A DNA stretch of 64,000 bases from Pampus argenteus (taxonomy: Eukaryota > Chordata > Actinopteri > Scombriformes > Stromateidae): the NCBI GenBank assembly GCA_036937835.1, contig CM072864.1, forward strand, positions 3,662,501-3,726,500, given 5' to 3'. Below the pieces are notes generated by a model. It had not been told where the DNA came from. It saw only the letters and a program-made list of their open reading frames with translations, and made no database searches. The first letter of the stretch is position 1. Each line of letters starts with the position of its first letter. Both the position numbers and the translations under genes were made by a program. Shown piece by piece: positions 23,862 through 37,300 of this stretch.

Positions 23862-26180
23862 CGCACACACAAGGCACACCTGAATGTGAATGTGAGCCTT
23901 TGATTGAAAGCGACAAGACGTAGAGAGGCCTTCCCTGACCTTGTCCCACCTGGTGGGATTCCCGCTAACAGAAACTGACAAACAGCAATCTCTCATTTAA
24001 CAGCCTGGAAAAATGGCGACCATCTCACGCGTAAACGCCAAGACTTTTAGACCTTTAACCTCCTTCCCCCTCCCCTTCGCTTTTACTCTTCCACCATAAC
24101 AACTGCAGTCACATATGAAGCAGAAACAGACACACAGCCAGAATGTGTAAAGACACAAAGGAGCTATTGACAAACCTATGGAAATAACCTGATGTAATTA
24201 TGGTGCTTTGTCATAAGTCGCAAAAGCTACCGAGTGGATGGAGGACCAAAGATCCAACACGCAGTAAATCCCGAAAATCTCATAATCAGTACCTTGTGAC
24301 GGATGATGGTTATCTGTATGCAATGAGATTCTTTTTGTAAGAGAGTTTTGGCAGGTTACATTAACATATGAAGAATAAAATCTGACACATTAGGAAAATG
24401 TGTATTGTCAGCATCTTTTAAAAAGAAACACACCTGAGTCCATCATTAAAAAAAAAAACAACGGTAATTTTAACCGAGCATTAGTCTATTTTATGTTTGC
24501 ATTCAGCTACAAACAAGATTTGTTTCCAGTAAAAAAAAAAACGAGACGCTTTCATGGCTGCAACTAATAATTATTTCCATTAGTGATTCAGAAAGTCAGA
24601 AAATAGTTAAAAAATATATATACACCAAGTTTCTCAGAGCAAAGAAGTCAACCAACAGTGAGAAATTTCATTTATTTAATGATAATATAAAACAGCAAAA
24701 CCTCACATTTAAAAAACTTTTAAAGGATAAGTCAATTTTCTATATTTTTTTCATTTGTCAATAAATCCTATAAAAAGACCAAAACCGACGAACCCAACGA
24801 ACTGATCCCAGGAACTAAATATTCTCTGTGTATCCAAAGTCTGATTTATCTTATTCTTCTGTATTTTAGAGCTCCATCATTATCCAAAAATTATGAATCA
24901 TTGAGCCACATTGGGTGACATGTTCCTTCATTTCCATGAACACGATCAATACTTTATTGAATCATTTAACATCATAAAAAACTCTGCAGCAGCTCAGTAA
25001 CTAAGAGCCATTCAAACATGTGCTTTAGTCTGATTTAAGGTCTTTTTTTATATTTTGGCTTGAATTCGTTGGAAAAGAGGAGTTTGCTGGACTCAAACTG
25101 TCAATCAGAGCACTTTGATACCAATCTGATCCTTCGCCACTGAGCGCTCAAAAGCCTGACCTACTTTACAACAAATTGCTGATGCATCTCTTGCATTCAT
25201 CTGTTCCTGTGCTCACTCTACTTCTCTGCTCTACTTTTTCCCAGCTGAGCACCAGCAGTTTCTCCTCACAACACTCCCCACCCTCACACACACACGCACC
25301 TTTTTATTATCTGGACAGGTATGGACAAGCCATTCATCAGGCTGCTTGTTGTTTTGAAATGTGATCAGGTAAAAGTCGAGCACACCCAACAAAACTGACC
25401 ATTCAGAAGCTATAAAGTATTCAAAACTGAAACTCTGAATATCATCAGCGTCAACAGGATTAAAGTGATGAATTAAAAGAAAGATTCACACCCTAAAGAC
25501 CCGCTGCTATACACGAGAGCAACACCTGGTTTGAGGTTGTTTTTTTTCTTTTTCTCCTCAAGAGCAAAGAGGCCCAAAAACCAAACATTTTCAGTGGCGA
25601 AGCAATGCCTCCACAGTCAAAAAACGTATTATCTCGCATGAGTACAAAAGTGAAACACACACCGCGTCGTATTGGCAGAGTTACAATGTGAAACAACCTG
25701 AGGGCTACAGTGTTAGACAGGTGTGCACCATCGCAGTCAGGGCAATGCTCGGCACACATCGCCTCCAGGCTGGAGTTCTTCCCATCTGCTTTAAACTTCA
25801 CTTATGCATTAGCTAAAGAGTCTGTGCTATTAACTAATTAATGACAGAGCTTGTGCACTGCTGTCTAAAATAATGAATGATTTGTGCTCTCAAAGGGGTA
25901 GGAGCTCTCTGACTGTCCAAGAAGATAAAACTTTTTACAAATCAAAGCCAAACACTATATCATTATTAACTTAGTGCACAGTAGGTGGTCTGATTTTATA
26001 GTCAAGTTCATGGCCAGCTTCGTAAGCGCCCAACCCTTCGATGAGACCCTCTGACACACAAGAGACACTTCACCACATTCCCCGGATGACTCGGTACGCT
26101 CATTCCTCTGAAATTGACTGCTAAGCCGAGGCAGGAGACAAACAAAGAAACTCAACTGTACACGTGCAGGAGCAAGGGCT
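22670..26180. other. Gene-free stretch
   Basis: No supportable gene. A second unique, enhancer-like stretch lies at about 23280-23560. A (CA)n(TA)n run lies at 23823-23871. The rest is AT-rich with short poly-A tracts (about 24449-24460 and 24529-24541). Confidence 0.45.
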
Positions 26181-26215
26181 GCTATTATGGGCTATTAAGG
26201 CCACTGCTATTTAGG
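26181..26215. promoter_or_regulatory. Three CArG-like boxes in 35 bp
   Basis: GCTATTATGG (26181-26190), GCTATTAAGG (26191-26200) and GCTATTTAGG (26206-26215). Each fits the SRF CArG consensus CC(A/T)6GG with a single change (GC for CC). Two abut and the third follows after five bases. Function is inferred only. Confidence 0.3.
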
Positions 26216-26484
26216 CCAAAAGCCAAAAAGCTTGGAAAGTGACCCAGTTTTCTCAGAAATGCCAGTGTCACAGTTTAAAGAGCAGAGTGCTTGTAGTCAA
26301 TGATACCTAATGATTTTAGCCTGCTTTTAATAAAACAGGTCAGTGCAAAGCACAGAGCAGAGACAGTCATGTTCAGGTGAGCAGGTGAATGTAAACACAC
26401 CATCACGGGTTACATTTGCATGCACGGTTAGCTCGGGGAGGCGCGGGGTGGGAGAAGGGTGAGGTGTGGCATCCTGGATCTCTC

Positions 26485-26509
26485 TCACACACACACACAC
26501 ACACACACT
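26485..26509. repeat. (CA)n microsatellite
   Basis: Dinucleotide run in the arhgef19-ano7 interval. Confidence 0.9.
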
Positions 26510-28349
26510 TCTGGCTGGCAGGTGATGTCTCCAGACATAGAGGAGGGGAAGGAAATGGAAATAAAGTGAGTTATAAATCTGCGTGTGTGATATGAGCAGT
26601 CATACAGAGTGACATCAAAAGTAGTTCACTTATTTGTTGAATCACAACTAAAGGGAATCATCAGGAATACTAGATCTTTTTTTTCCTTCTCCAATTTGTT
26701 AATAATTAAAAGAAATAAATTGTTATCAGATGTCTTCCATCATACAGGTGAGCTACAGCCTGCATTAAACTGCAGTAAAACAGTTCAAGGTTCTGATTTA
26801 TGATTTGTGCTGGTACACGTCTACCCAACGTGCAGGTGGTGCGTTGGAGTCAAGACATACTGTAAATCAGAGAATCCAGAAAACACCCACAGCTGTCTAT
26901 TGGTGTTATAGTCAAAATATCTACGTCCAGACTTTGTAGACACCCAGCATCTCATATGACAATACACTTAGTCATCAGGGAGGCAGACAGAAAGTCAGAC
27001 ACCACCTCAGATCACCTTCATACTGATGGAGTTTGAAAGATGTTGAGAATATAATATAATTCTAATCACAGTGAAAGGAAGGGATCAGCTTCCCTTGTAT
27101 TAACAAAATGATAACCCTAATGAAGCAGTGCCAACACATCTGGCTCCATATGGGTGAACGAACAAAGAAAACCCAAACCAATGTGCACTGAATGCAGGAA
27201 ACACACATGAGAAAAGGTGTTTTGAGTCTTATGCTAAAATGTCCCACAGAGGAGAAAAGAGAAGAGTTTGTGTGCTGAGCTGCGGCGCCAAGTTTCAGCC
27301 ATGTACAGTGTTTAACAACCCCTCATCTGACATACTCCAGACATGCACTTACCTGCCCCACTCTGCAACAACTCATTGCTGCACTGTAACCATCACATTC
27401 AAGGCTCACCTCACTCTACACAATGCCTCGGGAGCTGCACGGGACATATTATTGATGCGATTTCTTCCAAGAGAATATATTAGTAGAGAAGCTGATGAAC
27501 CACCTGGCAGCAGCTACTTTATCTGGATGTGTTATCTGCAGCTTTAGTATTGCAGAGAAAGTGAAAACAATGGTAAAACTGTCACATCTGAGACTAGAAT
27601 AAGAGCTATTTTAATTTTCAATCATGTTATATTCAAAGGTCGGTTTTGTTAGAAGACAAAACAACATCAAGACAAACAGTGAGTAATGTTGTTTACCACC
27701 TGATAACCCATCTCAGTCGTGTTGTTTCTTGAGTCTCATACTCAAACAGTGTCTACCTTTGCTTGCAGAGCATATATGCTGTCAGATAAAAGCAAATCCA
27801 CCTGACAAGTTGCGTTGCAATCTCAGGCAAATCACACAGCTCAACTTTCACTCCCAGCGAGCACGACTTGAAGCAAATATGTATTGACCTGAAGATGAAA
27901 TGTTTGGGCTGTTGATTGCTCTGCTCTGCAAATGTTGTGTGGGAGTTATTGTTGCTGCGTTTCAGCACTGTACCTTATTGGCGTTAGCAGCCTAGTGTGT
28001 GTGCTGGATGGAGGCCAGCAGCAGTGTGTGAATCCAGGCCATCCCAGGGTCAGGCTGAGCCACTCTGCTATCCATTGCTGCCTTGTGTTCCTCCCGGTTT
28101 CTGTCCTCCCTTCTTCTTCTCTTCCTCAGCTGTTTCTTCTTTAAAAAAAAAAACAAAACAGGAAGAGACTTTTTAAATGCTTTGCTCCAAACTCTTTTGC
28201 CTGGTTCTTCTTCTTCCAGTTCGCCTCCTCGGGGAAACAAAAATAGGATGAAAAAAAAAAACAGCCACCACTTGCTGCTCTAAGAGCTACTTACAATGCA
28301 GATCCTCTCTCTAAGCTCCTCTGCTCTCCCTTCCCTCTCGCTCCTTTCC
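26510..28349. other. Gene-free stretch
   Basis: Short ORFs on both strands have no splice context or recognisable protein. Two poly-A tracts lie at about 28143-28154 and 28250-28261. Confidence 0.4.
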
Positions 28350-28387
28350 CCTCCCTCCCTCCCTCTCTCTCTCTCTCTCTCTCTCTG
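28350..28387. repeat. CT-rich tract with (CT)n microsatellite
   Basis: Core of a pyrimidine-rich stretch (about 28310-28450). On the minus strand it is GA-rich. It could be promoter-proximal to a noncoding first exon of arhgef19, but no TSS evidence is visible. Confidence 0.75.
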
Positions 28388-29211
28388 CTACTGTTGGGAA
28401 ATGCTCTCTCTTTTTCTCTCATTCTCCTCCCCCTCTCTCGCCCTTCCTCTAACTCTAATAGTTATTTAGTGTCTCATTTCAGCACCTGCTTTGAGACAGA
28501 AAGAGACGGAGAGAGGAAGGAAGACTTGGAGAGAAAAATGTTGCTCCTCTGTAGGAGTGTGCATGACTAAAAATGTGCATGTGTGTTTATGTGATAACGG
28601 CGTGGTCTACTTTGCCAACAAAAATGTGTCTGAATGTGTCAGGTGTGCATTTCATACAGATCCATGCATACCAAAGTGCACATTTGCATGTTAGTCTTTA
28701 TTGTGTTGTGTATGTGAGTGCCTGCATGCAGGTATTTTTATATGTCAAACTGTAGGTTGGCTTGAGCTCTCTCATCTCTTTCAGTGCTCCCTGCCTGCTG
28801 CTGCATCAACTATGTTCACTAATCAAACATGAAAAGACTGAGGGTGAGGGAGTGAGGGGGTAGGTTACCTCGGGACAGCATTTTACTGAGCAGGAGTGGA
28901 AGTCTAATTGTCCCCGTTTTTTGTTTGGGAAAAAACAGGTCACTAAAGGCTCGAGAGCTGATTTTTACTGAGAAAAAATATTTTGAAGCATCAATACTAA
29001 GATAAGACCTAACTAGACATTTTAAAATAGATTTTGGTAGGACAAAATGTAGGATGTATGATAAAATAATCAACAACATACATATTATTTCCCCTTTAGT
29101 AGCTTTAAAGCTGCACTAATCATTTTTTATTTACTCTACAAAATTATTTTTGTGGCTAGTTATAGATGTGTTATGTTCAGTGTTCAATGTCTTCTGTGGT
29201 TTTTCCTGACT

Positions 29212-29253
<42 letters not shown>

Positions 29254-31261
29254 TGGACACAAGCACGACAAATGAATGCAAATGTTGTTCTGCTTTTGCT
29301 GGATGTGTGAATAGGAAACTGTTTACCTTCTGCATCTTTATAAGATGATAACATATCACTTCATGTTTACTTGTTCCTGCCCAAGATAAATAGATTAAAG
29401 CCACTACATGAAGTTACTAACAGTTACTAACATGAAGTTTTTACCTGGCTATGAAACAGTGTCAGTGAGTGAGAATATTGGCTATATAGTTATTCTAAAA
29501 GGATTAAACGATTTACAGCATGCAGAATGGAAAAGCCTTTGTTTACATAACAGGACTCATTTTAAAGAGAGAGAACGAGTGAGCTGAGAGCATGTGAGAG
29601 AGAGAGAGAGAGAGACAGAGAGCAGTGGTGGTCGAGCAAGCTAGACAGTGAATGAAGCGAGTGAGCCAGAGTGAATCAGAGAAATAAAACACTATTTTCT
29701 GATTGTTTCATGTTGGTTACGTTTTAAAGCACAAATAAACACACCTCTGCACAACCCTGCAGCCATGTAACCCAGTGTATGAATGGTACTAACACAAAGC
29801 TTTACAACATGAGGCGGTGGTGCTCATGGGAAATGCAGTCTTCATTCTGGGAAACACTACCACTTTTGTCCACAGGAGTCGCCAACATCAACACAAAATA
29901 AAAGTCCCCCGTAGTAACTTTAATACAGTTTTAATGTCATAAAAAAATCAGACCAGTGAGTCAGTGAGGTTGTAAGGAAGTTACTAACATGAACTGAGCA
30001 TGTCCAGATCCAATTTTTTATAATGACACTTATCTAATGGTAATCTGCAAAAGGCTGTGAGATAATTCAAAATGATTCTGTGGCATCACGTCTGGAGGAA
30101 ATGATCATGATGTAAATAATAAATATGTTACACAATCACTGTGTTGAACATCAGTTTTGTTACTTTATGTGTTATATAACAGATCTCCCATTCATAGCCA
30201 TCTGCATCGTGCTTTTTTCAGACGAGTGTCTCTCACCTGTCATGCTGCAGTGCTTTGTTTGCTGCATCAGTACTTTGTGGCTGTTTTGCAGCTTTGTTTT
30301 GCAGCCCTTGCATGCGAGCGTCTCCCTCCTCACTGCAGGAGTCGGTGAATGAGCCAGCCGGTGTCCGCAGTGCATACCTGTGCTCCCTGACATGTACTAA
30401 CTCACTCTTCCTGCAGGCCATGGCAGAGGAACGCACAGCAATCATAACAATCAGAAGATGAATGTGGCCAAGAGAGAGAGAGAGAAAGGGGGGAGAAAGG
30501 TAGCATATGTTAAAATAAAGGTGAGAGAGTGAGGAGAGAATTGGAGAAAAGAGTGAAGGGGAAGAGAAGGAGGAGAAGAGAAAACAAAATAAAATAAAAG
30601 TCAGGAGTCGCCCAAGGCCACAGCCATTGGTGGAGGTGTGAGAGGAGGAGGGAGAGGAAGAGAGAAATCATTAATGAACACCTGTCTGTTTCTGACTCCT
30701 AATAAATCAGCGTCTTCTTTATCTGGCTGCAGGTCTTTCTGCTGTCTGGAGAGAAGAACAACAAAGTGTAGAAGGTAGATGGAGAAGCGTGATAATGTTT
30801 AAAGTTCATCCCTACAGCGCACTGAGTACACTGCTCACATCAGCATTTCAGAATCTCAAGCTGAGGAGCCATTTGCATTCATCAAACTAGATTTATTCTG
30901 GTCTAAAAGGTCTAAAATGCAAAACAGCTCACACGTAAAATATCAATGTACTATTTCACTCCACTATTATACATGAGCAGCTCACAGAAATCCTCCATAT
31001 AAACACGGTGCCGAGCATTCAAGTAGAAAAGATAGACATGCTCAGCATCAGTGGTACAGTAAAGTACAGTAGTAGTAGTACAGTAGCAGTACAGTAGTAG
31101 TACAGTGTATGTGCACGTACATATACAATCATCCCATAGTGAAGACAACACATCATCTACATAATAATACATGTTCTGTCAGCTAACAATAATTGTGTTT
31201 TCGATTTAGCAGGAAATAAAAGAACTTGATGAGAAAAAGAATCACAATTTTAAACTTAAAT
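28388..31261. other. Gene-free stretch with simple repeats
   Basis: Contains (TA)n at 29215-29251, (GA)n at about 29598-29617, GA-rich DNA at about 30470-30680 and a GTA/CAGTA run at about 31056-31105. A stretch near 29820-29930 reads like a worn dispersed repeat. No exon is supported. Confidence 0.5.
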
Positions 31262-31440
31262 TAAAGGGGCACTCCACTTATTTTGCGCAAAAACTTCCAT
31301 GTAATTGTCATCGGTAGTACTACTCATTCTGGGAAAACAGTTGTATGTCTTTTGTGTTTCTGGAGAATCTCAAGTCTGACAAAAATAACCCTGAAGATGT
31401 CATCAGGGTTATCTTGGCTTGGGTCCACAGTTTGTAACTG
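31262..31440 (+). repeat. Dispersed repeat fragment (first of an inverted pair)
   Basis: Starts TTAAAGGGGCACTCCACTTA. The reverse complement of 40962-40981 begins the same way with few changes. Widely dispersed teleost repeats carry this terminal word. The extent given is approximate and the family is unassigned. Confidence 0.45.
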
Positions 31441-32639
31441 AGGACACGTGTGGAGTTTCATAGGCAAAGGCATTTACCAGGCAGGGAGGATCTAATCAAG
31501 ACGCAAAGTGGAAGAGGCCGCTGGCTGATGTTCAGAAATGCACCTGGGGTTGTGCTTCAATTTACTCAAAAGATGTGAATCTTTGACTAAAACAACCAGG
31601 CATTTTCGAAGCAGCTGCTCATCTTTTGTACTGATGATTTTTTTTAACCAATATGCAGAAAATGATGAATTTCCACAACTTTGGATGAGTGAAATAACAC
31701 CTCCCACTGTGCAACTCTATGAAAGATGCTACTGAGCTACTGATTTGTCTCCCTACTAAATCTTTACTCCTAAATCCTCTTTGTTGTTATTAAAAACATT
31801 TACCATTGATTTAATACTATGTACTGTGATGCATAGTAGAGAACAGTGGACAGACCTGAGGACCCACTCAGGGTTTAGTTAACCAATCACCATCTTAATA
31901 ATAGATTTTAGTTCCTTTTCCTTTGGATCTGCTCAGATCTGGGCCCGGTTACTCAAGGGTCAATTCCCAGTTTGGTCATTGTGAGTCCTTTCCAGAACAA
32001 CACATATTTTTACTAACATGAGGATGTCATATGCATAGGTCTGATATGAATATACAGTATGTCATAAACGTTTAGTGCACCTAGTCAGTCTAGAAGTGTT
32101 GGTTTGGGTGAGTTTAGCCTCTAATACACACCTGCTCATCATAATGTTGACAGTATGACAGTATTCTCTCGGGGGAAAAGTTCACTCATGTTATCCCAGA
32201 TGCAAAAAGAAGAAGTCTCTTTTATTCCTCAGTATCCTTCATCAGTATCATTCTCCCCTCCCACCACTTCTTTTCCACGCTGGAGTACTAACTCATGTTT
32301 CCAAAGGACGTGTCGCTTGCTTCAGGGAAGGCAGTGCAGTTGGGTTTGGACATGGAAGGAATGGGGAAGAACAGAGAGAAGGAGCAGAGAATTAGTTTTG
32401 TCAGACTGACTACTGTAAGAGGAATGGAAACAGAAAGAAAAGCTGACAATAAATCATCGATTCTACTATCCTGTATTCTTGTGGTGCATGCTGACTGTAA
32501 AACAATGACTACTCTATGTTGTAAAACATTTTGGGTAATATACTATATATTTTTGCATTTGCATTCTTTCCCAGGGTAAGACTAGAGGATCAATGAGGAT
32601 CTGGTGCCTGTGTGTTAAGTATGAGGCTGGAGTCATGAT

Positions 32640-32850
32640 GTGTTTATCTTAGCTTCACATAAAGACTGGAAGCAGGAGGAAACAACAAGCCTAACTGTGC
32701 CCAAAGTTAAAAAATAAATACACCTACTAATCCCTCTAATGGTAACTAATTAACATGCTGTAACTCCTAACATAAAGTGAAAACTAATGCTTATTTTAAA
32801 ATCACAAACTGTGTGGTTTTTTGTTTCTATTCATGTATAAATTAAAGAAA
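32640..32850 (+). repeat. Dispersed percomorph-type repeat
   Basis: Contains TTAGCTTCACATAAAGACTG, then GAAGCAGGAGGAAACAACAA, CTAACTGTGCCCAAAGTTAA, CACCTACTAATCCCTCTAAT and ACTAATTAACATGCTGTAAC. In this order these match, with scattered changes, a repeat I know as abundant in percomorph genomes. The boundaries are approximate. Confidence 0.55.
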
Positions 32851-33105
32851 TCAGACACAAGTCGCGTCCCACTGTTCTGCTGGTTCTGCCACATAAACCC
32901 AATGTCGATTTCCTGTTTACTCTCTGCACTGTTGCTGTAACAGAAGTGCCACATACTGCTGCATACTGTTAACTTCCTGCTTGAATGTAATGACTATGCT
33001 AACAGACAGAGTTAGGTTACCTGCCTCCGGTCCTTCAGCTAGGCTAGGCTAACCATGGCCTGACACATACGATACCTTACACTGGTGAGGCTGTAGTGTT
33101 GTACA

Positions 33106-33295
33106 TAGGGTTGGGTAATAATTCAGTAATATTGTGTTGTTGTCTTACAAAATTGTGCTGTCCAAACGAATAACAAATATTTTTTAATAAACATATTTGA
33201 AGAGTTGAGTGTAATGATTAATGATTTGCAATACAATACATATCTAGGTCAATACATATCTCAACAATAGTCTTCAACTGTATCACCCAGCCCTA
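33106..33295. mobile_element. Non-autonomous hAT-like element (MITE)
   Basis: 190 bp with ends TAGGGTTGGGTAATA and TATCACCCAGCCCTA, the second being the inverse of TAGGGCTGGGTGATA (13 of 15 positions match). The flanking 8-mers gttgtaca (33098-33105) and gttgagca (33296-33303) agree at 6 of 8 positions, fitting an aged 8-bp target-site duplication. No ORF. It lies in the arhgef19-ano7 interval. Confidence 0.78.
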
Positions 33296-33303
33296 GTTGA
33301 GCA

Positions 33304-34257
33304 GCAGTATCATTTTCTCCTCAGCTTGCATGCAGTCACTTCGCTTCTCTCCCCTCCTTAGCAACAAAAAGACAATCAGCTCCAAAACAGACACAATAAA
33401 GCTGGGACACAAAACACATCCCTGAAACTGTAATCCGTGACATGAGCCAAGAACCCTGCACCGCTCCGGGCCTCCTATCCTTCACAGATGTTTTGTTGAC
33501 TTGTGTACTAATTCACCACGAATAAATTCTGTTCCCACACATTTTTAACACATTCAAGGCCGTACGCCAAACAAGCTTTATGGATGGAATCAAATCAAAT
33601 TTTTAATCTGTAACTGATCTACTTAGGTCAGATCCCACACAGATTACATTTAATGATCATGTTGCCTGCACTGTAGTTAATGGCAGCTAGTTGGGCCGCA
33701 GGTGCTTTGTGGAAATGCTCCGTGGAGGTGTGTATGTAGGTGGGTGAGCTTTTAAAAGCAGGAATTTATTTATGGGAATAAACATTCTCAGTGACAGGTT
33801 TAACACTGTATGTAACCTGTGAACACTACTGGTGCATCGTTTCATTGATCACCTGTGTGGGACCGAAGAGACAACAACATACTGCAGAATGTCAAACATT
33901 CAGATATTTAGGGCAAATACCACAAGGCCAATATGGAGGTAAACAAGTATTTTATTGGAAACTAGAAATACAGTAGACACAGCACAACAACGAGGTATCT
34001 GTGGATTAACCAGAGTTTACGGAAAAACAAACTTCTAATGAGATTTTACAAATGTAATTTTTCAGCTCTTTGAGCATCACTAGTTCCTGTTCACTTCCAT
34101 TATATATTATTAATGGTTGGCAGCAGATATAATTAGAGTTGTTTAATTTAATTAAAAAAATAAACGGATAAAATAAAATTAAAGACAAGGCTCATGATAA
34201 ATTAAGCGAGTCAGAGATCTGAAAACATGAGCACATAAAACATATAAGAAAATATGT
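33304..34257. other. Gene-free stretch
   Basis: AT-rich DNA between the hAT-like element and the likely 3' end of ano7. No splice-bounded ORF is seen. If the terminal ano7 donor at 34372 is used, a further C-terminal exon could lie here, but none was recognised. Confidence 0.35.
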
Positions 34258-34263
34258 TTTATT
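34258..34263 (-). terminator. ano7: Candidate polyadenylation signal of ano7
   Basis: TTTATT on the plus strand is AATAAA on the minus strand, about 85 bases after the ano7 stop codon. Confidence 0.5.
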
Positions 34264-34290
34264 GTAATATGTGTGAACTGAGCCACAGCA

Positions 34291-34296
34291 TTGTGT

Positions 34297-34336
<40 letters not shown>
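34291..34336. repeat. (GT)n microsatellite filling the ano7 3' UTR
   Basis: The run begins about eight bases after the ano7 stop codon on the minus strand, where it reads (CA)n. Confidence 0.9.
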
Positions 34337-34340
<4 letters not shown>

Positions 34341-34343
34341 GTT

Positions 34344-37300
34344 CTACTGACCTGGGCTGCAGGCGCCTGGCGTGGCCCCTCGGCCTCGACTCACCAACAG
34401 GGCTTCCTGGTTTTCGGCCAACGCTTGCTTGGCCAGGTAGCGTTCCCTTTTCATCTTCAGCTCCAGGGATTCGGGGACATCAGGTACGATCCAGTCAATG
34501 GCTCGCAGTACGAAGAACACGGCGTGCTGCAGGAGAGGCGACGTGACATTTTACATTCTCATCAGACTGCAGAAAACTGTTATCTTCTGTCACAATATCT
34601 GAATTAACTTATTGTATTTCCTGTATGGAAATGTGTGCATTTCCTGTCTTTCACACAATATGTACTACTACTGAATTATTTTGCCTTTGTACCTCAGAAC
34701 AGCCAAAAACTTTGCTACTTGCTCTATAAATCTCCTCTACTGTGTCCCACTCCTTAGTGATTACTCTTGCTCTTTTCCCAGAACTGACATATTTGTTCAG
34801 AAAACTGCAAACCCTGAATGTTTGTCCTGTTTAGCTCTAGATGTGTTGGTTTACATTTACTCTACTTGTGAACCCTTAATGGAAATGTCAGCTAAATGCC
34901 TGAAATGTCAGTGTAAACAAATGACAGCAAGTAGGAGTAGAAGGAAGGCTGGGAAACGGAGGGAGTTGCAGTGAAAATGGATGCAACTGGAGATATGTGT
35001 CTAGACTGAGGAGACATGTCAGCTCATAACATACAATATGAACTGCTAAAACAGGCAAGTATCACACAGGATTTAAAAAAAAATACAAAATACACAAAGA
35101 GAAGGTCAAATGAGCAGTGGTGGAAATATGCACCTGGGAACAGAAGCACAGCCAATGAAGGAGGTGAAGCTGAAAGATATGAAATTAATCACTTAAACAA
35201 GCAACAGGGAAAAAATTAGCCTCAAAGTACCTCAAAAGCAATGATGAAACCAAGTCTGACAGCAAGGAGTTCCCAGTAGAACAGTGTGTAGTTTCCATCG
35301 TTGTCTCTGAATGCTTTATATCTAAATAACAAAACAAAACACAGTTACTGTAGAACATACTATGTAACACTTGGTGTCTATGAAATGAAGCAGTAGCACA
35401 TAAGAAACCTGAGCAATGTGTTAACACCAGTAATACTACCCTCTGTTGGTCAAGTCTGTGATCTGTCATAAAAATGAACATTTTAAAACAAGGATTTTAC
35501 TAGAAGTGACATGAAATTAAACATATTTGAGAGGCTATATGTGGATATTTAAACCAAAGAGTGCGTTGCCACTCGTCCATTACATTTGTTTAAACAATCT
35601 TCATACAGTGTACCTGCACATGGGGTACTCTGTGTAGTTAAGCGGGGCATAAGCCAAGGTGAAGTTGACGTATCCACTGAGGTCATTATCAAACTTGTAC
35701 TGGTAGAGCAGGCGAGGTAAGAAATCTGATGTGAAGGCTATGAGGAAAGCCTGCGGAAGGACAAAACATAATGTTATAAATGTCTAGTGTCATCATGACA
35801 CTCTACTGTTGTGCTTGTGATGACGACGTCAGTCGACTCACGTTGGCGATGACGGACAGGTGTGACAGGGCTTCCAGGATGTTGAACCAGACTCCGATGT
35901 TCTGGGCGCGCTCAGCCACTGGCCGGCGGTACTCGCACACAAACTTATGGGCGTCCAGACGGATCTCCACCCAGTTGTTGAGGAGGGCGAAGAGCGGAGC
36001 AAGGGGGAACGCAGCCACGAAGATGGTGATGAAGCCAAACTGGAGCACTGCGGCACAACAAGTCATTTTTAACATGTGAGATGAAATCGAGTAGAAAATG
36101 CATAAATTCTTCTGATTTTTTTTAACTTATGCTCAACATAATGTATTTGATTGAACTGAGGAGAGGATACTTGCCCATCTCCAGGTACTCCTCAAACAGG
36201 CCCTCACACTCCACCAGCTGGTAGTCTTCCTCCCAGCGCTGAGGCTCATGGGATGTTTTACCCCTGAGCACCTTGGCCAAAGATCTCTTCTGGCGCCAGG
36301 CCTTCACTTTACTGTCAGAGCGGAGAGACAGAGTAGTGAAGAAGATTTTAAAGTAGTTGTGCTTTAAAATAAGTAATTTTCACCTTTAGTTTCATGAGTT
36401 GCATTACAGTGCCCCTAGTGGTCAAAAAGTCAAGAAGCAGTAGCTTTAAAATGTGCGCCAGTGCTGCAGAGGTACAGTGGTGAGCTTTACTGCACCAGAC
36501 AAACTCTTCTGCAATCAGGATGCAGAACAATCTGATGCATCACTTCAAAACATTATGTCATGCAGCTAAATTGTAATTTGGTGGTGATTTTGATATTGAT
36601 TTTGAAGGCTGTTATAGATATTTTTGAATTTGATGATATATTTTATCTTTACAACAGTGTATAATTCAATATTTTAAAAGTGATCATTTTAACTTAACTA
36701 ATTGTACTCTGGTCTGTTTGTAAAGGCTTCTTCTTGCAGTGTTTATAATGTCAAAGTCAAAGCAAGGAGGAGATAGAAGAGATAAACAACATTGTATATT
36801 CAGTAAAATATTAGATCTCAGGTTAATATCTCAGAAAAACAACATTAGCATCAGTCAAATGTGTGGACAGGAAACATACGGGATAATGAACTCCTGAATG
36901 TTGTTGATGAGTTGCTTTCCCACCATGATGATGAAGAGTTGTTGAGCCAGTTCAATGAGGCAGCCGCCAGGACCACACTGCAATATACAGCAAAGACACA
37001 GACACATTAATGTTTCAATGCTTGGATCTGTGATTTTTCCCCTGTGACATTTATTGAGAAAATTATAGATTAATAAAAATGAGAGATGAAGAGACTCACG
37101 TCTTCGTTTCTCATCCCAAACAAGGTCCCGTAGTTGGTAGGATAACCCACAAACCTACCGACACAGAGAAGCACTTTCAATACTTTATTCGTCACAATAT
37201 ATTTTTCATTACGTGACTGTCTGACTGACTCATGTCTCACCTTCCTTTAAAGAAAGCCACATAGAACGGTGACGAGTAGAAATTGACAAACTGGAAGATG

